Below, one piece after another: positions 36,123 to 44,944 of a DNA stretch of 64,000 bases; positions within the stretch are counted from its first letter, which is position 1, and every line of letters starts with the position of its first letter. The stretch spans positions 54,146 to 118,145 of the forward strand of contig NGUZ01000004.1 in NCBI GenBank assembly GCA_002154655.1, written 5' to 3'. Below the pieces are notes generated by a model, which was not told the origin of the DNA, did not search any database, and worked only from the letters and a program-made list of their open reading frames with translations. Position numbers and translations under genes: made by a program. The stretch is from Corynebacterium kefirresidentii (GTDB lineage Bacteria > Actinomycetota > Actinomycetes > Mycobacteriales > Mycobacteriaceae).

Positions 36123-37592
36123 GTGAAAAAGCTTTATGGGCTTCCCACTGTGGTGACTTTGCTCGCCGCTCTCATCGGCGTCATTGTCTACCGCTTCAGC
36201 ATCTACGATGGCAATAGCGCCTTTGTGTGGCGCGTTCCGCTAGATCTGAAGATTTATTGGCTCGCCGGTGGTGAGGTGGCTCAAGGCGCGGACCTCTACG
36301 ATAACGCCTATATTGGCAACCTCCCTTTTACCTATCCGCCCTTTTCCGGCACCCTTTTCAAGTGGCTCTCGCCGCTTGCCGACGACCCCCTGATCCTCCT
36401 CTGGCAGGGTGGCACTGCTCTCGCGTTGTTTACGGTTATCATGCTGGTTCTGCGCGAGCGCGGGCTCAAGCTCTCCCCGGCAATGTGGTTATTGGGCATC
36501 TTGCTTTTGTGCTGCACCCCGGCAAATGAACCAGTACACGGCACCCTATTCTTTGGCCAGATCAACATCTTTTTGATGTTGCTGGTTGCCTTGGACCTCC
36601 TCCCGCGCAAGCGGGCCCTGCCGGGCATCGGCATCGGTTTGGCTGCGGGTATGAAACTTACCCCCGCTTATATGGGGCTGGTTCTGCTCTTCCAGAAGCG
36701 CTGGTGGCAAGCGACTATCGCCATCTTAACGTTCGCGGTAACCGTTGCCATTGGCTTTGTAACCATCCCGGATGCCGCCGAATTCTGGACCGATGCCATC
36801 TTTAAATCCTCCCGCGTGGGCGAACACACTAACCCAGGTGCGCAGTCCATCCGCTCCGTGATGGTCCGCGCATGGGGCATCGACGGCGGCTGGGTATGGC
36901 TCGCCGCCGTGGTCGTGGTCTTTATTCTGACCTGCTTGGCGCTGCGTACCGCGATGAAGCACCGTAATAACTCGGCCGCACTTGCGCTCGCCGGTATCAG
37001 TTCCTGCTTGGTCTCCCCCTTCTCCTGGTATCACCACTGGGTATGGACGGTGCCGTTGGCCGTCGTCGTACTGGTTTCCGTTAACCAGGCGCTGGGCAGG
37101 CGCTTGCACGGCTTCCTCGGCGCACAGCTCGCTGGTTTCGTATCGGTGCTGGCCATGTGTGCGGTAACCATGCCGTTCATTTCCGCCCCCGTGTGGCTAT
37201 CTGCTGCGAGCCGCTCCCTCAACCACTGGGATCTGCAGCCCTGGGGCATGTTGGCCTTTACCGGCGCCGGCGTCATCTATATCGCCTTCTACGCGGTGTG
37301 GGGATTTATCCCTGGCACCCAACCGGCCAAGGAAACGACCACCCCTGGTAGCCCTCAGCAGCCCGCTGCCGCGCAACCTGCTGCCACCACGACCGCGGCC
37401 CGTCCGGCGCATTCAGTGAACACCGAGTCTACGACCCGTGGTGGTCATTCACGAGCAGCGCGCACTATCAGCGATGAAACGGCAGAAATGCCCGCGGTGG
37501 GCCCCGAAACGCGCGCTTTCCCCGCGTCCCAGGACATCACCGATATCCCCGATACCCCGGCCTATGGGCGCCACTCGCGCTCCGAGGACTAA
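36123..37592 (+). CDS. GT87-family mannosyltransferase-like membrane protein
   Basis: Polyprenol-phosphate-dependent glycosyltransferase candidate of 489 residues with about ten hydrophobic helices. The first loop after helix 1 carries the catalytic-type motif VPLDLKIYWLAGGEVAQGADLYDN, as in GT87 (DUF2029) enzymes that add mannose to lipomannan or PIM in Corynebacteriales. A second family landmark is TYPPFSGTLFKWL. The last 100 residues are a Pro/Ala/Thr-rich cytosolic tail. The start is GTG 36123, placed 15 bases after mrpG. Which mannosylation step it serves cannot be read from sequence. Confidence 0.83.
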   Translation: MKKLYGLPTVVTLLAALIGVIVYRFSIYDGNSAFVWRVPLDLKIYWLAGGEVAQGADLYDNAYIGNLPFTYPPFSGTLFKWLSPLADDPLILLWQGGTALALFTVIMLVLRERGLKLSPAMWLLGILLLCCTPANEPVHGTLFFGQINIFLMLLVALDLLPRKRALPGIGIGLAAGMKLTPAYMGLVLLFQKRWWQATIAILTFAVTVAIGFVTIPDAAEFWTDAIFKSSRVGEHTNPGAQSIRSVMVRAWGIDGGWVWLAAVVVVFILTCLALRTAMKHRNNSAALALAGISSCLVSPFSWYHHWVWTVPLAVVVLVSVNQALGRRLHGFLGAQLAGFVSVLAMCAVTMPFISAPVWLSAASRSLNHWDLQPWGMLAFTGAGVIYIAFYAVWGFIPGTQPAKETTTPGSPQQPAAAQPAATTTAARPAHSVNTESTTRGGHSRAARTISDETAEMPAVGPETRAFPASQDITDIPDTPAYGRHSRSED

Positions 37593-37630
37593 GTCCGAGG
37601 CGGCTACCGGCCACCCCCTGCCCTCCCGCT

Positions 37631-38767
37631 TTAGAGCGGGCGGAAGGTGCGCAGCTCGCGGCAGGTCTCCTCAACCACCTCGCGCCAGCTGCCAGTTTCT
37701 TTGAACAAGCGGCGCTGCCGCTCATAGCCGGCGCCGCCATCAATAATTTCGTGGATAAGCTGCAGCTCATTAAAGCATCCCATCTCGCGGGCGATGGGGG
37801 CGAGTTCTTCCACCATCTGCGCTAGCTCGTCTTTGACCCAGGCCTCATCGGTCTCGCGGGAGGTAATCACCAGCGCATCCATGCCGTAGCGGGCGCCGCG
37901 CCATTTATTTTCTGCCACGTGCCAGGGCTGCAGGGTGGGAAGGGGTTCCGCGGCGTCGATAAGCCTGTCGTAGTAGACCACCAAACAGTGAGTAAGCGCA
38001 ACGATGGCGGAAAGCTCGCGCAGGTTCGACGTCGCATCGCTCACGCGCACCTCCACCGTGCCCCACTTGGCGGCCGGCCGAATATCAAAGTGCATGGAAC
38101 CGGTGTGGTTGATAACGCCGGAAATCGCTTGGTCGCGCATATAGGACTGCCACTCGGCCCAATCGCGGAATTGATATGGCATGCCTGCGGTGGGCAGCTG
38201 CTGGTAGAGCATGGTGCGGTTGGAAGCATAGCCGGTATCCAGGCCCTCCCACCCCGGCGAGCACGCAGATAAGGCCAGCAAGTGGGGGTACTTGGTCATT
38301 AGCGCATTGATGATGGGCCACACGCGGTCCTCGTGGCTAATGCCCACGTGCACGTGCGTGCCCCATAGCAACATCTGCTTGCCCCAGTACTGGGTGCGCG
38401 CGATGATTTCTTGATAGCTGGGCTTATCCGAAAGCGGATTCTCGCGGAAATCCGTAAATGGGTGCCCACCGGATGCCCAGACATCTACACCCAGCTTATC
38501 GGCGGCTTCTTCCACCGCGTTCAGGGAATTTTTCAGGTCAGCGATTGCTTCCGGAACGGTGTGGCAAATGCCTGTAACTAGCTCCACCGTATTTTGGAGA
38601 AATTCCTTTTCCAGATGGATATCGGGGTGGGTCGCATTGGCCAGATCGATAAGTTCCGCACCGCGCGGGACGAGGTCGCGCGTTTCGCGGTCCACGAGCG
38701 CTACCTCCCATTCCACGCCTAGCGTTGGTTCGGGAGAGCGGGCGAATTGTTCTGCCGGGATCTTCAC
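37631..38767 (-). CDS. Carboxylate-amine ligase, YbdK/GCS2 family
   Basis: Glutamate-cysteine-ligase-like enzyme of 378 residues. Family landmarks are the opening [35 protein letters not shown] and the [24 protein letters not shown] region. YbdK proteins have weak glutamate-cysteine ligase activity and an unclear role; corynebacteria rely on mycothiol rather than glutathione, so its product here is uncertain. The mycobacterial homologue stands in the same neighbourhood (LytR_C, DUF3263, def, GNAT, xthA). Confidence 0.88.
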   Translation of the reverse strand: MKIPAEQFARSPEPTLGVEWEVALVDRETRDLVPRGAELIDLANATHPDIHLEKEFLQNTVELVTGICHTVPEAIADLKNSLNAVEEAADKLGVDVWASGGHPFTDFRENPLSDKPSYQEIIARTQYWGKQMLLWGTHVHVGISHEDRVWPIINALMTKYPHLLALSACSPGWEGLDTGYASNRTMLYQQLPTAGMPYQFRDWAEWQSYMRDQAISGVINHTGSMHFDIRPAAKWGTVEVRVSDATSNLRELSAIVALTHCLVVYYDRLIDAAEPLPTLQPWHVAENKWRGARYGMDALVITSRETDEAWVKDELAQMVEELAPIAREMGCFNELQLIHEIIDGGAGYERQRRLFKETGSWREVVEETCRELRTFRPL

Positions 38768-38862
38768 CCATTCAGCTTAACGGCTGACAGGTATTAAGAA
38801 GTGAATTTTATTTAACCCATTCTCAGCGGCGGCCGTGCGGGTAGGCAGCAGCTCAGATCACA

Positions 38863-38927
38863 AAAGTCCAAGGGCATCCGGCCACAGAACAATGGAGGTT
38901 CTGTCGGGCCGGATGCCCTTGGACTTT
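38863..38927 (-). terminator. Very long inverted repeat, probable terminator
   Basis: Arms of 28 bases pair perfectly except for a two-base CG bulge: AAAGTCCAAGGGCATCCGGCC pairs outside and ACAGAAC/GTTCTGT inside, around a seven-base loop. On the minus strand it follows the LytR_C gene and ends in a short CTTTTG tail. Confidence 0.65.
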
Positions 38928-38947
38928 AGGTCAGGTACGCAGCTAGC

Positions 38948-39751
38948 TTAGGCCTGCGGCACCGCTAGGGCGACGACGACGGCGCCGTCATCGGTTGCTT
39001 CCTTAGGCAGGTCGCGATTCATGGGCGCGATATCGGCCTGGTAGCGAGCGGCTACCTCTTTGGCCAGTGCTTCAGCGGAGGTGTCGCCTTCCGGGTAGAA
39101 GACGGTGGTCTTCGGGACGGTAAGGACATCGCCAGGCAGGTTGCCCACGTAGCCCACCTTGAAACCGCCGCCCTTGAGGGAATCGGCTTCCTTCTTGGCC
39201 TTGTCTACCTCACCGGAGTTATTCAAGACGCTGACCTTAATATCATTACGGTCGCGCGCGGCGGAGTGGGCGTTTTCCTCCCCTGCAGCGCCATTGCCCT
39301 GAGGCGCAGCAGCCTCGTCGGCAGCACCGGAAGAAGCTGGGTCACGTGGGGCATCGCCCTTTCCCGGCGCCGGCGCAGGGGAAGGAGCGCTTGCGCCCTC
39401 GGAAGCGCCTGGGGCACCGGGGGCACGGGAACCTGCGGCAGCGGAACCAGCGGAGCCTTCGGGTGCGGCACCAATGGTGGAACCGGTGGAGTTTTCTTGC
39501 TTGCTTTCGGAGGCCACGGTGGAATCATCGTCGCCCGAGGTTATGGAGTACAAAGCCCAGAGGCCGAGCATGACGGCCACCGCGATGAGGACCATCGCTA
39601 GGCCGCGCAGCGGGAGTCCGCCCTTTTTAGCGTGCGCGCCGCCACCAGCGGGGCGCTTAGCGGCACGGGAAGCGGACGCACCGGCAGCGGAGCCGGCGCG
39701 GGTTTCGTCGGGTACCTTGTCGGTCGAATTTTCCGGATTCACATTAGTCAC
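38948..39751 (-). CDS. Membrane-anchored LytR C-terminal domain protein
   Basis: 267 residues: a basic cytosolic head, one TM helix (LRGLAMVLIAVAVMLGLWALY, about 49-69), a long low-complexity Ala/Gly/Pro/Ser linker (about 75-165), and a LytR_C domain (VSVLNNSGEVDKAKKEADSLKGGGFKVGYVGNLP...TTVFYPEGD). Proteins of this kind accompany LCP cell-wall ligases and are surface-exposed; a catalytic site is not evident. Start is GTG 39749-39751, with no ribosome site and a -10-like TAGTGT seven bases before. Same place as its mycobacterial counterpart, next to DUF3263 and def. Confidence 0.85.
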   Translation of the reverse strand: MTNVNPENSTDKVPDETRAGSAAGASASRAAKRPAGGGAHAKKGGLPLRGLAMVLIAVAVMLGLWALYSITSGDDDSTVASESKQENSTGSTIGAAPEGSAGSAAAGSRAPGAPGASEGASAPSPAPAPGKGDAPRDPASSGAADEAAAPQGNGAAGEENAHSAARDRNDIKVSVLNNSGEVDKAKKEADSLKGGGFKVGYVGNLPGDVLTVPKTTVFYPEGDTSAEALAKEVAARYQADIAPMNRDLPKEATDDGAVVVALAVPQA

Positions 39752-39774
39752 ATACGCAACACTAGTACCCAGAA

Positions 39775-40032
39775 TTAACTAAAAGGGGTATTTCCCCGCG
39801 CGGCGCGCCGCGTGTTTTCTCTCTCCTCGCGCACGCGGCGCAGCCGGGCGACTAGGAGGGGATGGGATTGGGCGGCCGCGGGGGCGTCGAGAAGCAGGTT
39901 AAGGCGCTGATGGTAGCGCACCGGGGAGATATCCAGTTGCGCGCGGATGGCCTCTTCCTTGCGGCCGATGCTGCGCGGCGCGGTTTCCTCGAAGTCCAAA
40001 ATGGCGGCGTCTAGGTCAGACAAGGGGTTCAT
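39775..40032 (-). CDS. DUF3263 small protein
   Basis: 85-residue actinobacterial protein of unknown role. The core LDAAILDFEETAPRSIGRKEEAIRAQLDISPVRYHQRLNLLLD is the DUF3263 signature and looks like a helix-turn-helix. I start at ATG 40032 (MNPLSDLD). It diverges from def with only 16 bases between the two start codons. A DNA-binding role is a guess from the helical pattern. Confidence 0.85.
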   Translation of the reverse strand: MNPLSDLDAAILDFEETAPRSIGRKEEAIRAQLDISPVRYHQRLNLLLDAPAAAQSHPLLVARLRRVREERENTRRAARGNTPFS

Positions 40033-40051
40033 GCCTAAACTGTAAGGCATG
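40030..40051. promoter_or_regulatory. Palindromic divergent start region of DUF3263 and def
   Basis: CATGCC (40030-40035) and GGCATG (40046-40051) form an inverted repeat whose arms contain the two start codons. Between them, TAAACT (plus) and TACAGT (minus) are -10-like boxes ending seven and six bases before the respective start. Both mRNAs are therefore probably leaderless, from overlapping promoters. Confidence 0.55.
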
Positions 40052-40672
40052 ACTATTCGCCCCATCGTTATCCACGGCGAGCCCGTGCTTCACAACCCCA
40101 CCCAACCGGTGGAAGAATCCGAAATTTCCACCCCGGAAATGCAGCAACTCATCGCGGACATGTATGAAACCATGGATGCCGCCCATGGCGTGGGCCTAGC
40201 CGCAAACCAGGTAGGAATTGGCAAGCGCCTCTTTGTCTACCACTGCCCCGATACGGACGGACCCAATGGCACCGAGCTGCCGTCCGAAAAGGCAGGCATG
40301 CGCAAGGGCTGCGTTATTAACCCCGTGTTGGAGACCTCCGAAATTCCGGAGACCATGCCGGCCGACGACGGCTCCGATGACGAAGGTTGCCTCTCCGTTC
40401 CAGGTGAGGGCTTTCCCACCGGCCGCGCCGACTGGGCACGCGTGACCGGCAAGGACGAAAACGGCAACGACATTTCCGTCGAAGGCTATGGCTTCTTCGC
40501 CCGCTGCCTGCAGCACGAGACCGGCCACCTCGATGGCTTCCTCTACACCGATACCCTCATCGGCCGCTATAAGCGCCAGGCCAAAAAGGCCATCAAACGC
40601 AATGGGTGGACCGAGCCGGGTTATTCCTGGGTACCGGGCGAGGACGCCGATCCCTTCGGCCACGACGACTAA
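40049..40672 (+). CDS. def: Peptide deformylase
   Basis: Removes the formyl group from nascent proteins. The 207-residue protein has the three motifs [19 protein letters not shown] (metal-binding Cys) and QHETGHLDG (metal-binding His pair and catalytic Glu). The C-terminal extension after residue 175 is typical for actinobacteria. The stop overlaps the next ATG as TAATG, so it is coupled to the GNAT gene. Confidence 0.96.
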   Translation: MTIRPIVIHGEPVLHNPTQPVEESEISTPEMQQLIADMYETMDAAHGVGLAANQVGIGKRLFVYHCPDTDGPNGTELPSEKAGMRKGCVINPVLETSEIPETMPADDGSDDEGCLSVPGEGFPTGRADWARVTGKDENGNDISVEGYGFFARCLQHETGHLDGFLYTDTLIGRYKRQAKKAIKRNGWTEPGYSWVPGEDADPFGHDD

Positions 40673-41661
40673 TGTCACGTATCTTCCGCTCCGATGCCGT
40701 CCAGGTGGGCGAGCGCGTGGTGGCCCGGCGCGATTTCGGCGGCGTACATAGTGACGTCATCGGGCACGTGCTGAGCCTCAATCCGCTGGTTATCCGCCCG
40801 CAGGAGGTCGGTGGTTTCCCCTCTGACCTGGATGCGGTAGAGATCCCGCCGGAACAGCTGAAGATTATCAAGAGGCTCTCCCCGCGCATGGTCCGCAATT
40901 CCGATATCCGCGCCGTGGAGGTTGCAGCGGCCGCGGCTTTCCCCGGCGGCGAGCACGCCTGGACAAGCGATGGTTCCTGGCTCCTGCGCGCCGGCGACGG
41001 GGCTACCGGCAGCTCCAATTCGGCCGTGCCTTTGGGCCCTTCGGCCGGCTTTACCCCAGTACCGCTGGAAGAGATTAAGGACTTCTTCGCTCGCCACGAC
41101 CTGCCGGTGCGCCTATTGGTTCCAGAGCGCATTGGCAAACCCGCCGAGCGCCTGCTTGCCGACGCCGCCTGGGAAACCGAACCAGAAACGCTCGCTATGG
41201 TCTTGCGCGGTCTACCCGCGCTTGCCGAAGCCCCCTCTGCTTCCCCCACCTTCCATGTCGAAGACCATCCCGATGAACAGTGGCTGGAGATGTACGAATC
41301 GCGTACGGCAACCCTTCCGCCTCAGGCACTGAAGCACCTGAGCGCCCCCATCGAGGGCACACTTGGCTTTGGCCGCCTAGCGCTCGAAGGCGAAACCATC
41401 GCCATCGCCCGCGCCACCATTACCGAATCAGGCGATGGCACCGCGTGGCTGGGCCTTTTTAATGCGGAGGTAGCTGCGAACTCCCGCTGCCGCGGATTCG
41501 GCACCCTGCTAGGCCAGCATCTGCTGCGCTGGGGCCGTGATAATGGCGCGGAGCATGCCTATCTCACCGTGCCGGTTGCCGACACCGCAGGCGTGCGGCT
41601 TGCTGAAAATCTCGGCTTCATTGAGCAACACCGCCGCATCTACGCCCGCCTGCGCGACTAG
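40672..41661 (+). CDS. GNAT-family acetyltransferase with N-terminal extra domain
   Basis: 329-residue protein starting at ATG 40672, inside the def stop. An N-terminal SH3-like region (GERVVARRDFGGVHSDVIGHVLSL) precedes a tandem GNAT arrangement; the C-terminal half holds LFNAEVAANSRCRGFGTLLGQHLLRWGRDNGAEHAYLTVPVADTAGVRLAENLGF with the acetyl-CoA loop RCRGFG. The mycobacterial homologue lies in the same def-xthA position. The substrate is unknown. Confidence 0.86.
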   Translation: MSRIFRSDAVQVGERVVARRDFGGVHSDVIGHVLSLNPLVIRPQEVGGFPSDLDAVEIPPEQLKIIKRLSPRMVRNSDIRAVEVAAAAAFPGGEHAWTSDGSWLLRAGDGATGSSNSAVPLGPSAGFTPVPLEEIKDFFARHDLPVRLLVPERIGKPAERLLADAAWETEPETLAMVLRGLPALAEAPSASPTFHVEDHPDEQWLEMYESRTATLPPQALKHLSAPIEGTLGFGRLALEGETIAIARATITESGDGTAWLGLFNAEVAANSRCRGFGTLLGQHLLRWGRDNGAEHAYLTVPVADTAGVRLAENLGFIEQHRRIYARLRD

Positions 41662-41750
41662 GCTCCGCGGCAGCGCCCTTTCGGGCTGGGTGGTGAGCCT
41701 TATGGGACTGCCCGCTGGCCTCGCTGCAGCGGGCAGGTACTGTATGTGGC

Positions 41751-42560
41751 ATGCGCATCGCCACGTGGAATATCAACTCCGTTCGTACCCGCACACAGCG
41801 GGCGCTGGACCTTATCTCCAAGCACGACATCGACGTTTTGTGTCTGCAGGAAACTAAGGTAAAAGACGATAAGTTTCCACGCGAGCCCTTTGAGGAAGCG
41901 GGTCTGCACGTCACGTGCCACGGGCTCAACCAGTGGAACGGCGTGGCCATCGTGTCCACAGATGCGCCCGAGGAGGTCTTTGTAGGCTTCCCGGGCCAAC
42001 CCGGCTTTGCCAAAGATCCAGATAAACCACAAGACCGTGAGGCACGAGCGCTAGGGGCCCGCATCCGTGGCGTAGAAATGTGGTCCCTCTACGTGCCCAA
42101 CGGCCGCGAGATCACGGACCGCCACTATGACTACAAGCTGGACTTTCTCTATCACCTGGCACACTATGCGGAAAATAATGCGCAGTCTAAGCTTCTTTTG
42201 ACCGGTGATTTCAATATTGCTCCGCGCGATGAAGACGTATGGGACATCGAAGCCTTCCGCGGCAAGACGCATGTCACCGAGCCAGAGCGCGCCGCATTCC
42301 AGATGCTGGAAGAGTCCGGGCTCGAGGAGGTCACCCGCCGGTTCACGGAGGACCAGCGCTATACATACTTCGATTACAAGGGTATGCGCTTCCAAAAGAA
42401 CGAAGGCATGCGCATCGATTTCCAGTTGGCTTCCGCCCCACTTGCCCAGCACGTAACCGGCGCACAGGTAGACCTGGTTGAGCGCGCCGGCGATAAAACT
42501 TCCGATCACTGCCCGCTTCTCGCAGATTTCGATCTGCCCGATTTCGATTCCGTGCGATAA
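41751..42560 (+). CDS. xthA: Exodeoxyribonuclease III
   Basis: AP endonuclease/3' exonuclease for base-excision repair, 269 residues. Catalytic stretches: ATWNINSVRTR, LCLQETKV (metal Glu), YVPNGREITDRHYDYK, GDFNIAPRDEDVWD and the closing SDHCPL with the catalytic His. The ATG follows the GNAT stop by about 90 bases and has no clear ribosome site. The next gene starts on the base after its stop. Confidence 0.95.
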   Translation: MRIATWNINSVRTRTQRALDLISKHDIDVLCLQETKVKDDKFPREPFEEAGLHVTCHGLNQWNGVAIVSTDAPEEVFVGFPGQPGFAKDPDKPQDREARALGARIRGVEMWSLYVPNGREITDRHYDYKLDFLYHLAHYAENNAQSKLLLTGDFNIAPRDEDVWDIEAFRGKTHVTEPERAAFQMLEESGLEEVTRRFTEDQRYTYFDYKGMRFQKNEGMRIDFQLASAPLAQHVTGAQVDLVERAGDKTSDHCPLLADFDLPDFDSVR

Positions 42561-44024
42561 ATGTCTTGGTCGCTTGATCTCAGCTTCTGGCAGCTTTTAT
42601 TCCTAATCCTGGATTACGGCATCAAAATTATTGCCGTTGGCTTCGTGCCCGAAGGCCGCCGCCCGTCCAGTTCCACCGCGTGGCTGCTGGCTATTTTGGT
42701 GCTGCCGTTTATCGGTCTACCGCTGTTTTTGCTCATGGGCTCGCCATATATCAACCGGCGCCGCCACCGCATCCAGCAAGAGGCGAATGAAAAGATTGAA
42801 AACGTCACGGCCCGCACCCCTGACCACCCACAGGGCATCCTTTCGGCAGAAACTGAGTCGGTCATCCGGCTCAACCGCGAGCTGACGGGGTTCCCAGCGT
42901 TGGTGGGCCACAACCTGGGTCTGCATGCGGATTATGACGAGTCCATTCGCGCCATCGCCGCCGCCATTGACCGCGCCGAGAAGTACGTGTCCATCGAAAT
43001 CTACATCCAGTCCTGGGATGAGGTCACAGACATCTTCTTCGAGTCACTGCGCAGGGCTACCGCCCGCGGCGTGAAGGTGCGGCTACTGCTGGATCAGATC
43101 GGCAGTTTTAAATACAAGGGCTATTTCAAGCTGGGCAAGCAGCTGACAGAGATAGGCGTGGACTGGCATCTCATGCTGCCTATCCAGATTCACAAGGGCC
43201 GTTTCCGGCGTCCGGACCTGCGCAACCACCGCAAGCTGGTGATCATCGATGGCAAGGTGGGCTTTATCGGCTCGCTAAATATGATTAAGCGCCAGTACAA
43301 AACCAAGGACCGCTACTGGATCGACTACATGGTGGAACTCTCTGGGCCAATTGTGACGTCTATGTCCGCGGTCTTCGCCGTGGATTGGTACCTGGAGGCA
43401 GACGAGAATCTTCCGCTCGATGAGCTGCCTTATGACGACGCCCAGACTGCCGACGCCAACCACCTCCAAATAATCCCCTCCGGCCCTGGTTATACCACTG
43501 AACCAAACCTGCGCATGTTCAACTCCCTGGTTCACCACGCCAAGGACCGGCTAGTTTTGTGCTCGCCCTACTTTGTCCCGGATGAGTCCTTGCTGGAGGC
43601 CGTAACCACCGCTTGCTACCGCGGCGTGGATGTGGAGCTTTATGTATCGGCGAAGGCGGACCAGTTTATGGTCAACCACGCCCAGTCCTCCTACTATCAG
43701 GCCCTGCTAGAGGCAGGCGTTCACATCTACCAATTCCCCTATCCCTTTGTGCTTCACTCCAAGTTCATTATCACCGACCCGGATGATCCCGGCCGCGATC
43801 CGCTGTGTATGTTCGGCTCCTCGAACATGGACCCGCGTTCCTTTGGTCTGAACTACGAGTCCACCATGCTGGTGGCCAAGGGAGACCTCATTGATCAGTT
43901 CAACCAGCTCGTAGCCAATTACCGCGCCGTGTGCCACGAGCTAACTTTGGAGGAATGGAATGAGCGCGGCTTTATCCGCCGCTACGTGGATAATGTCATG
44001 CGCCTTACCTCCGCGCTGCAATAA
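42561..44024 (+). CDS. cls: Cardiolipin synthase
   Basis: Phospholipase D-type cardiolipin synthase of 487 residues. Two N-terminal TM helices (to about residue 60) are followed by two catalytic HKD motifs: NHRKLVIIDGKVGFIGSLNM and LHSKFIITDPDDPGRDPLCMFGSSNMDPRS. Length is the family norm. It abuts xthA without a gap and ends in a bidirectional hairpin facing the ABC genes. Confidence 0.95.
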   Translation: MSWSLDLSFWQLLFLILDYGIKIIAVGFVPEGRRPSSSTAWLLAILVLPFIGLPLFLLMGSPYINRRRHRIQQEANEKIENVTARTPDHPQGILSAETESVIRLNRELTGFPALVGHNLGLHADYDESIRAIAAAIDRAEKYVSIEIYIQSWDEVTDIFFESLRRATARGVKVRLLLDQIGSFKYKGYFKLGKQLTEIGVDWHLMLPIQIHKGRFRRPDLRNHRKLVIIDGKVGFIGSLNMIKRQYKTKDRYWIDYMVELSGPIVTSMSAVFAVDWYLEADENLPLDELPYDDAQTADANHLQIIPSGPGYTTEPNLRMFNSLVHHAKDRLVLCSPYFVPDESLLEAVTTACYRGVDVELYVSAKADQFMVNHAQSSYYQALLEAGVHIYQFPYPFVLHSKFIITDPDDPGRDPLCMFGSSNMDPRSFGLNYESTMLVAKGDLIDQFNQLVANYRAVCHELTLEEWNERGFIRRYVDNVMRLTSALQ

Positions 44025-44075
44025 AGCGGGGACTGGCTGCAACGGCTTCAACGAAGATTGTTGCGGAGACAAGAA

Positions 44076-44117
44076 ACCGCCCCGGCGGGCAGCGAATAAG
44101 CTGCCTACCGGGGCGGT
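44076..44117. terminator. Bidirectional terminator between cls and ABC permease
   Basis: ACCGCCCCGG-CGGGCAGC pairs with GCTGCC-TACCGGGGCGGT around a GAATAA loop, with a small internal mismatch. It stands between two converging genes. A further inverted repeat, GCCTAAGC...GCTTAGGC, overlaps the permease stop at 44123-44163. Confidence 0.7.
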
Positions 44118-44158
44118 GAAGCGCCTAAGCAATGGAATGCCTTAAGCGTTAGAAATGC

Positions 44159-44938
44159 TTAGGCATCGCGCTTTTGCAGAAAAATGACGCCGAGGACCCA
44201 CAAGATAACGGCCCAGGCAATAAATACCAGGCAAAATACCCAGTTATCTTTCCAGGGAGCATCAACCGGATCTATCTCCCACAGCCAAGACTGGAAAGAC
44301 CTGAACGGCATAAAGTTGACCAGCTTGCTACCAAACTTGGGAAGGGCAGCCACAAGATTATCCACGCCGAGGAAGAGGATGAGACCAATGGCCACGGAAC
44401 CAGCCGTCGAGCGCAATAACAGTCCGAGACCTTGGGAGAAAAGGACGAGCAGCGCGGCGGCTAGAGGATACTTCCACAGCTGCTTCTGCCCCATCTCATC
44501 GTCCCAAGGTTGAAATTGTGCGGCTACCTCATCGTGAGCAAAAAACTCGGTGAGTAGGTAGGCACCCACCACGGCCACAAAGGTCAATGCTGCGGCGATA
44601 ACCGCGTACATGAGCAACTTGACCACAGCGACCGACCAGCGGCGTGGGGTGGCCATGAAAGTGATGGTCTGCGTACCAAAGCGGTACTCAGTGGTGACAA
44701 TCATGATGGCTTGGATCATGAGTACAGGCAGGCCAAGGGAAAAAAGGAAAGTCACTGCGCCATCTGGGGTGATAACACCCATGCCCATCGCTGCGTCCTC
44801 GGGGGTTTCTGCCGGTTTCGTCAGGCGGGCATTGAGGATGGCCCAACCCCAAGCAAAGAAGAGGAAGATGAAGGTGGTCCACCAGAAGGAGCGGGTGGTG
44901 TGCAGCTTGGTCCATTCGGACTTCAAAGTATTCAGCAT
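44159..44938 (-). CDS. ABC transporter permease (ABC-2 type)
   Basis: 259-residue membrane subunit with six hydrophobic segments: near residues 20-36, 62-82, 105-130, 155-175, 180-200 and 232-252. The opening MLNTLKSEWTKLHTTRSFWW is typical of ABC-2 permeases that pair with drug/bacitracin-type ATPases. The ATPase gene lies 6 bases upstream on the same strand. Substrate unknown. Confidence 0.88.
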   Translation of the reverse strand: MLNTLKSEWTKLHTTRSFWWTTFIFLFFAWGWAILNARLTKPAETPEDAAMGMGVITPDGAVTFLFSLGLPVLMIQAIMIVTTEYRFGTQTITFMATPRRWSVAVVKLLMYAVIAAALTFVAVVGAYLLTEFFAHDEVAAQFQPWDDEMGQKQLWKYPLAAALLVLFSQGLGLLLRSTAGSVAIGLILFLGVDNLVAALPKFGSKLVNFMPFRSFQSWLWEIDPVDAPWKDNWVFCLVFIAWAVILWVLGVIFLQKRDA

Positions 44939-44944
44939 GGCGAC

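Noticed and set aside
38863-38927. Integron attC or phage attachment site
   Set aside because: No integrase gene nearby and no attC core; position after the LytR_C gene fits a terminator better.
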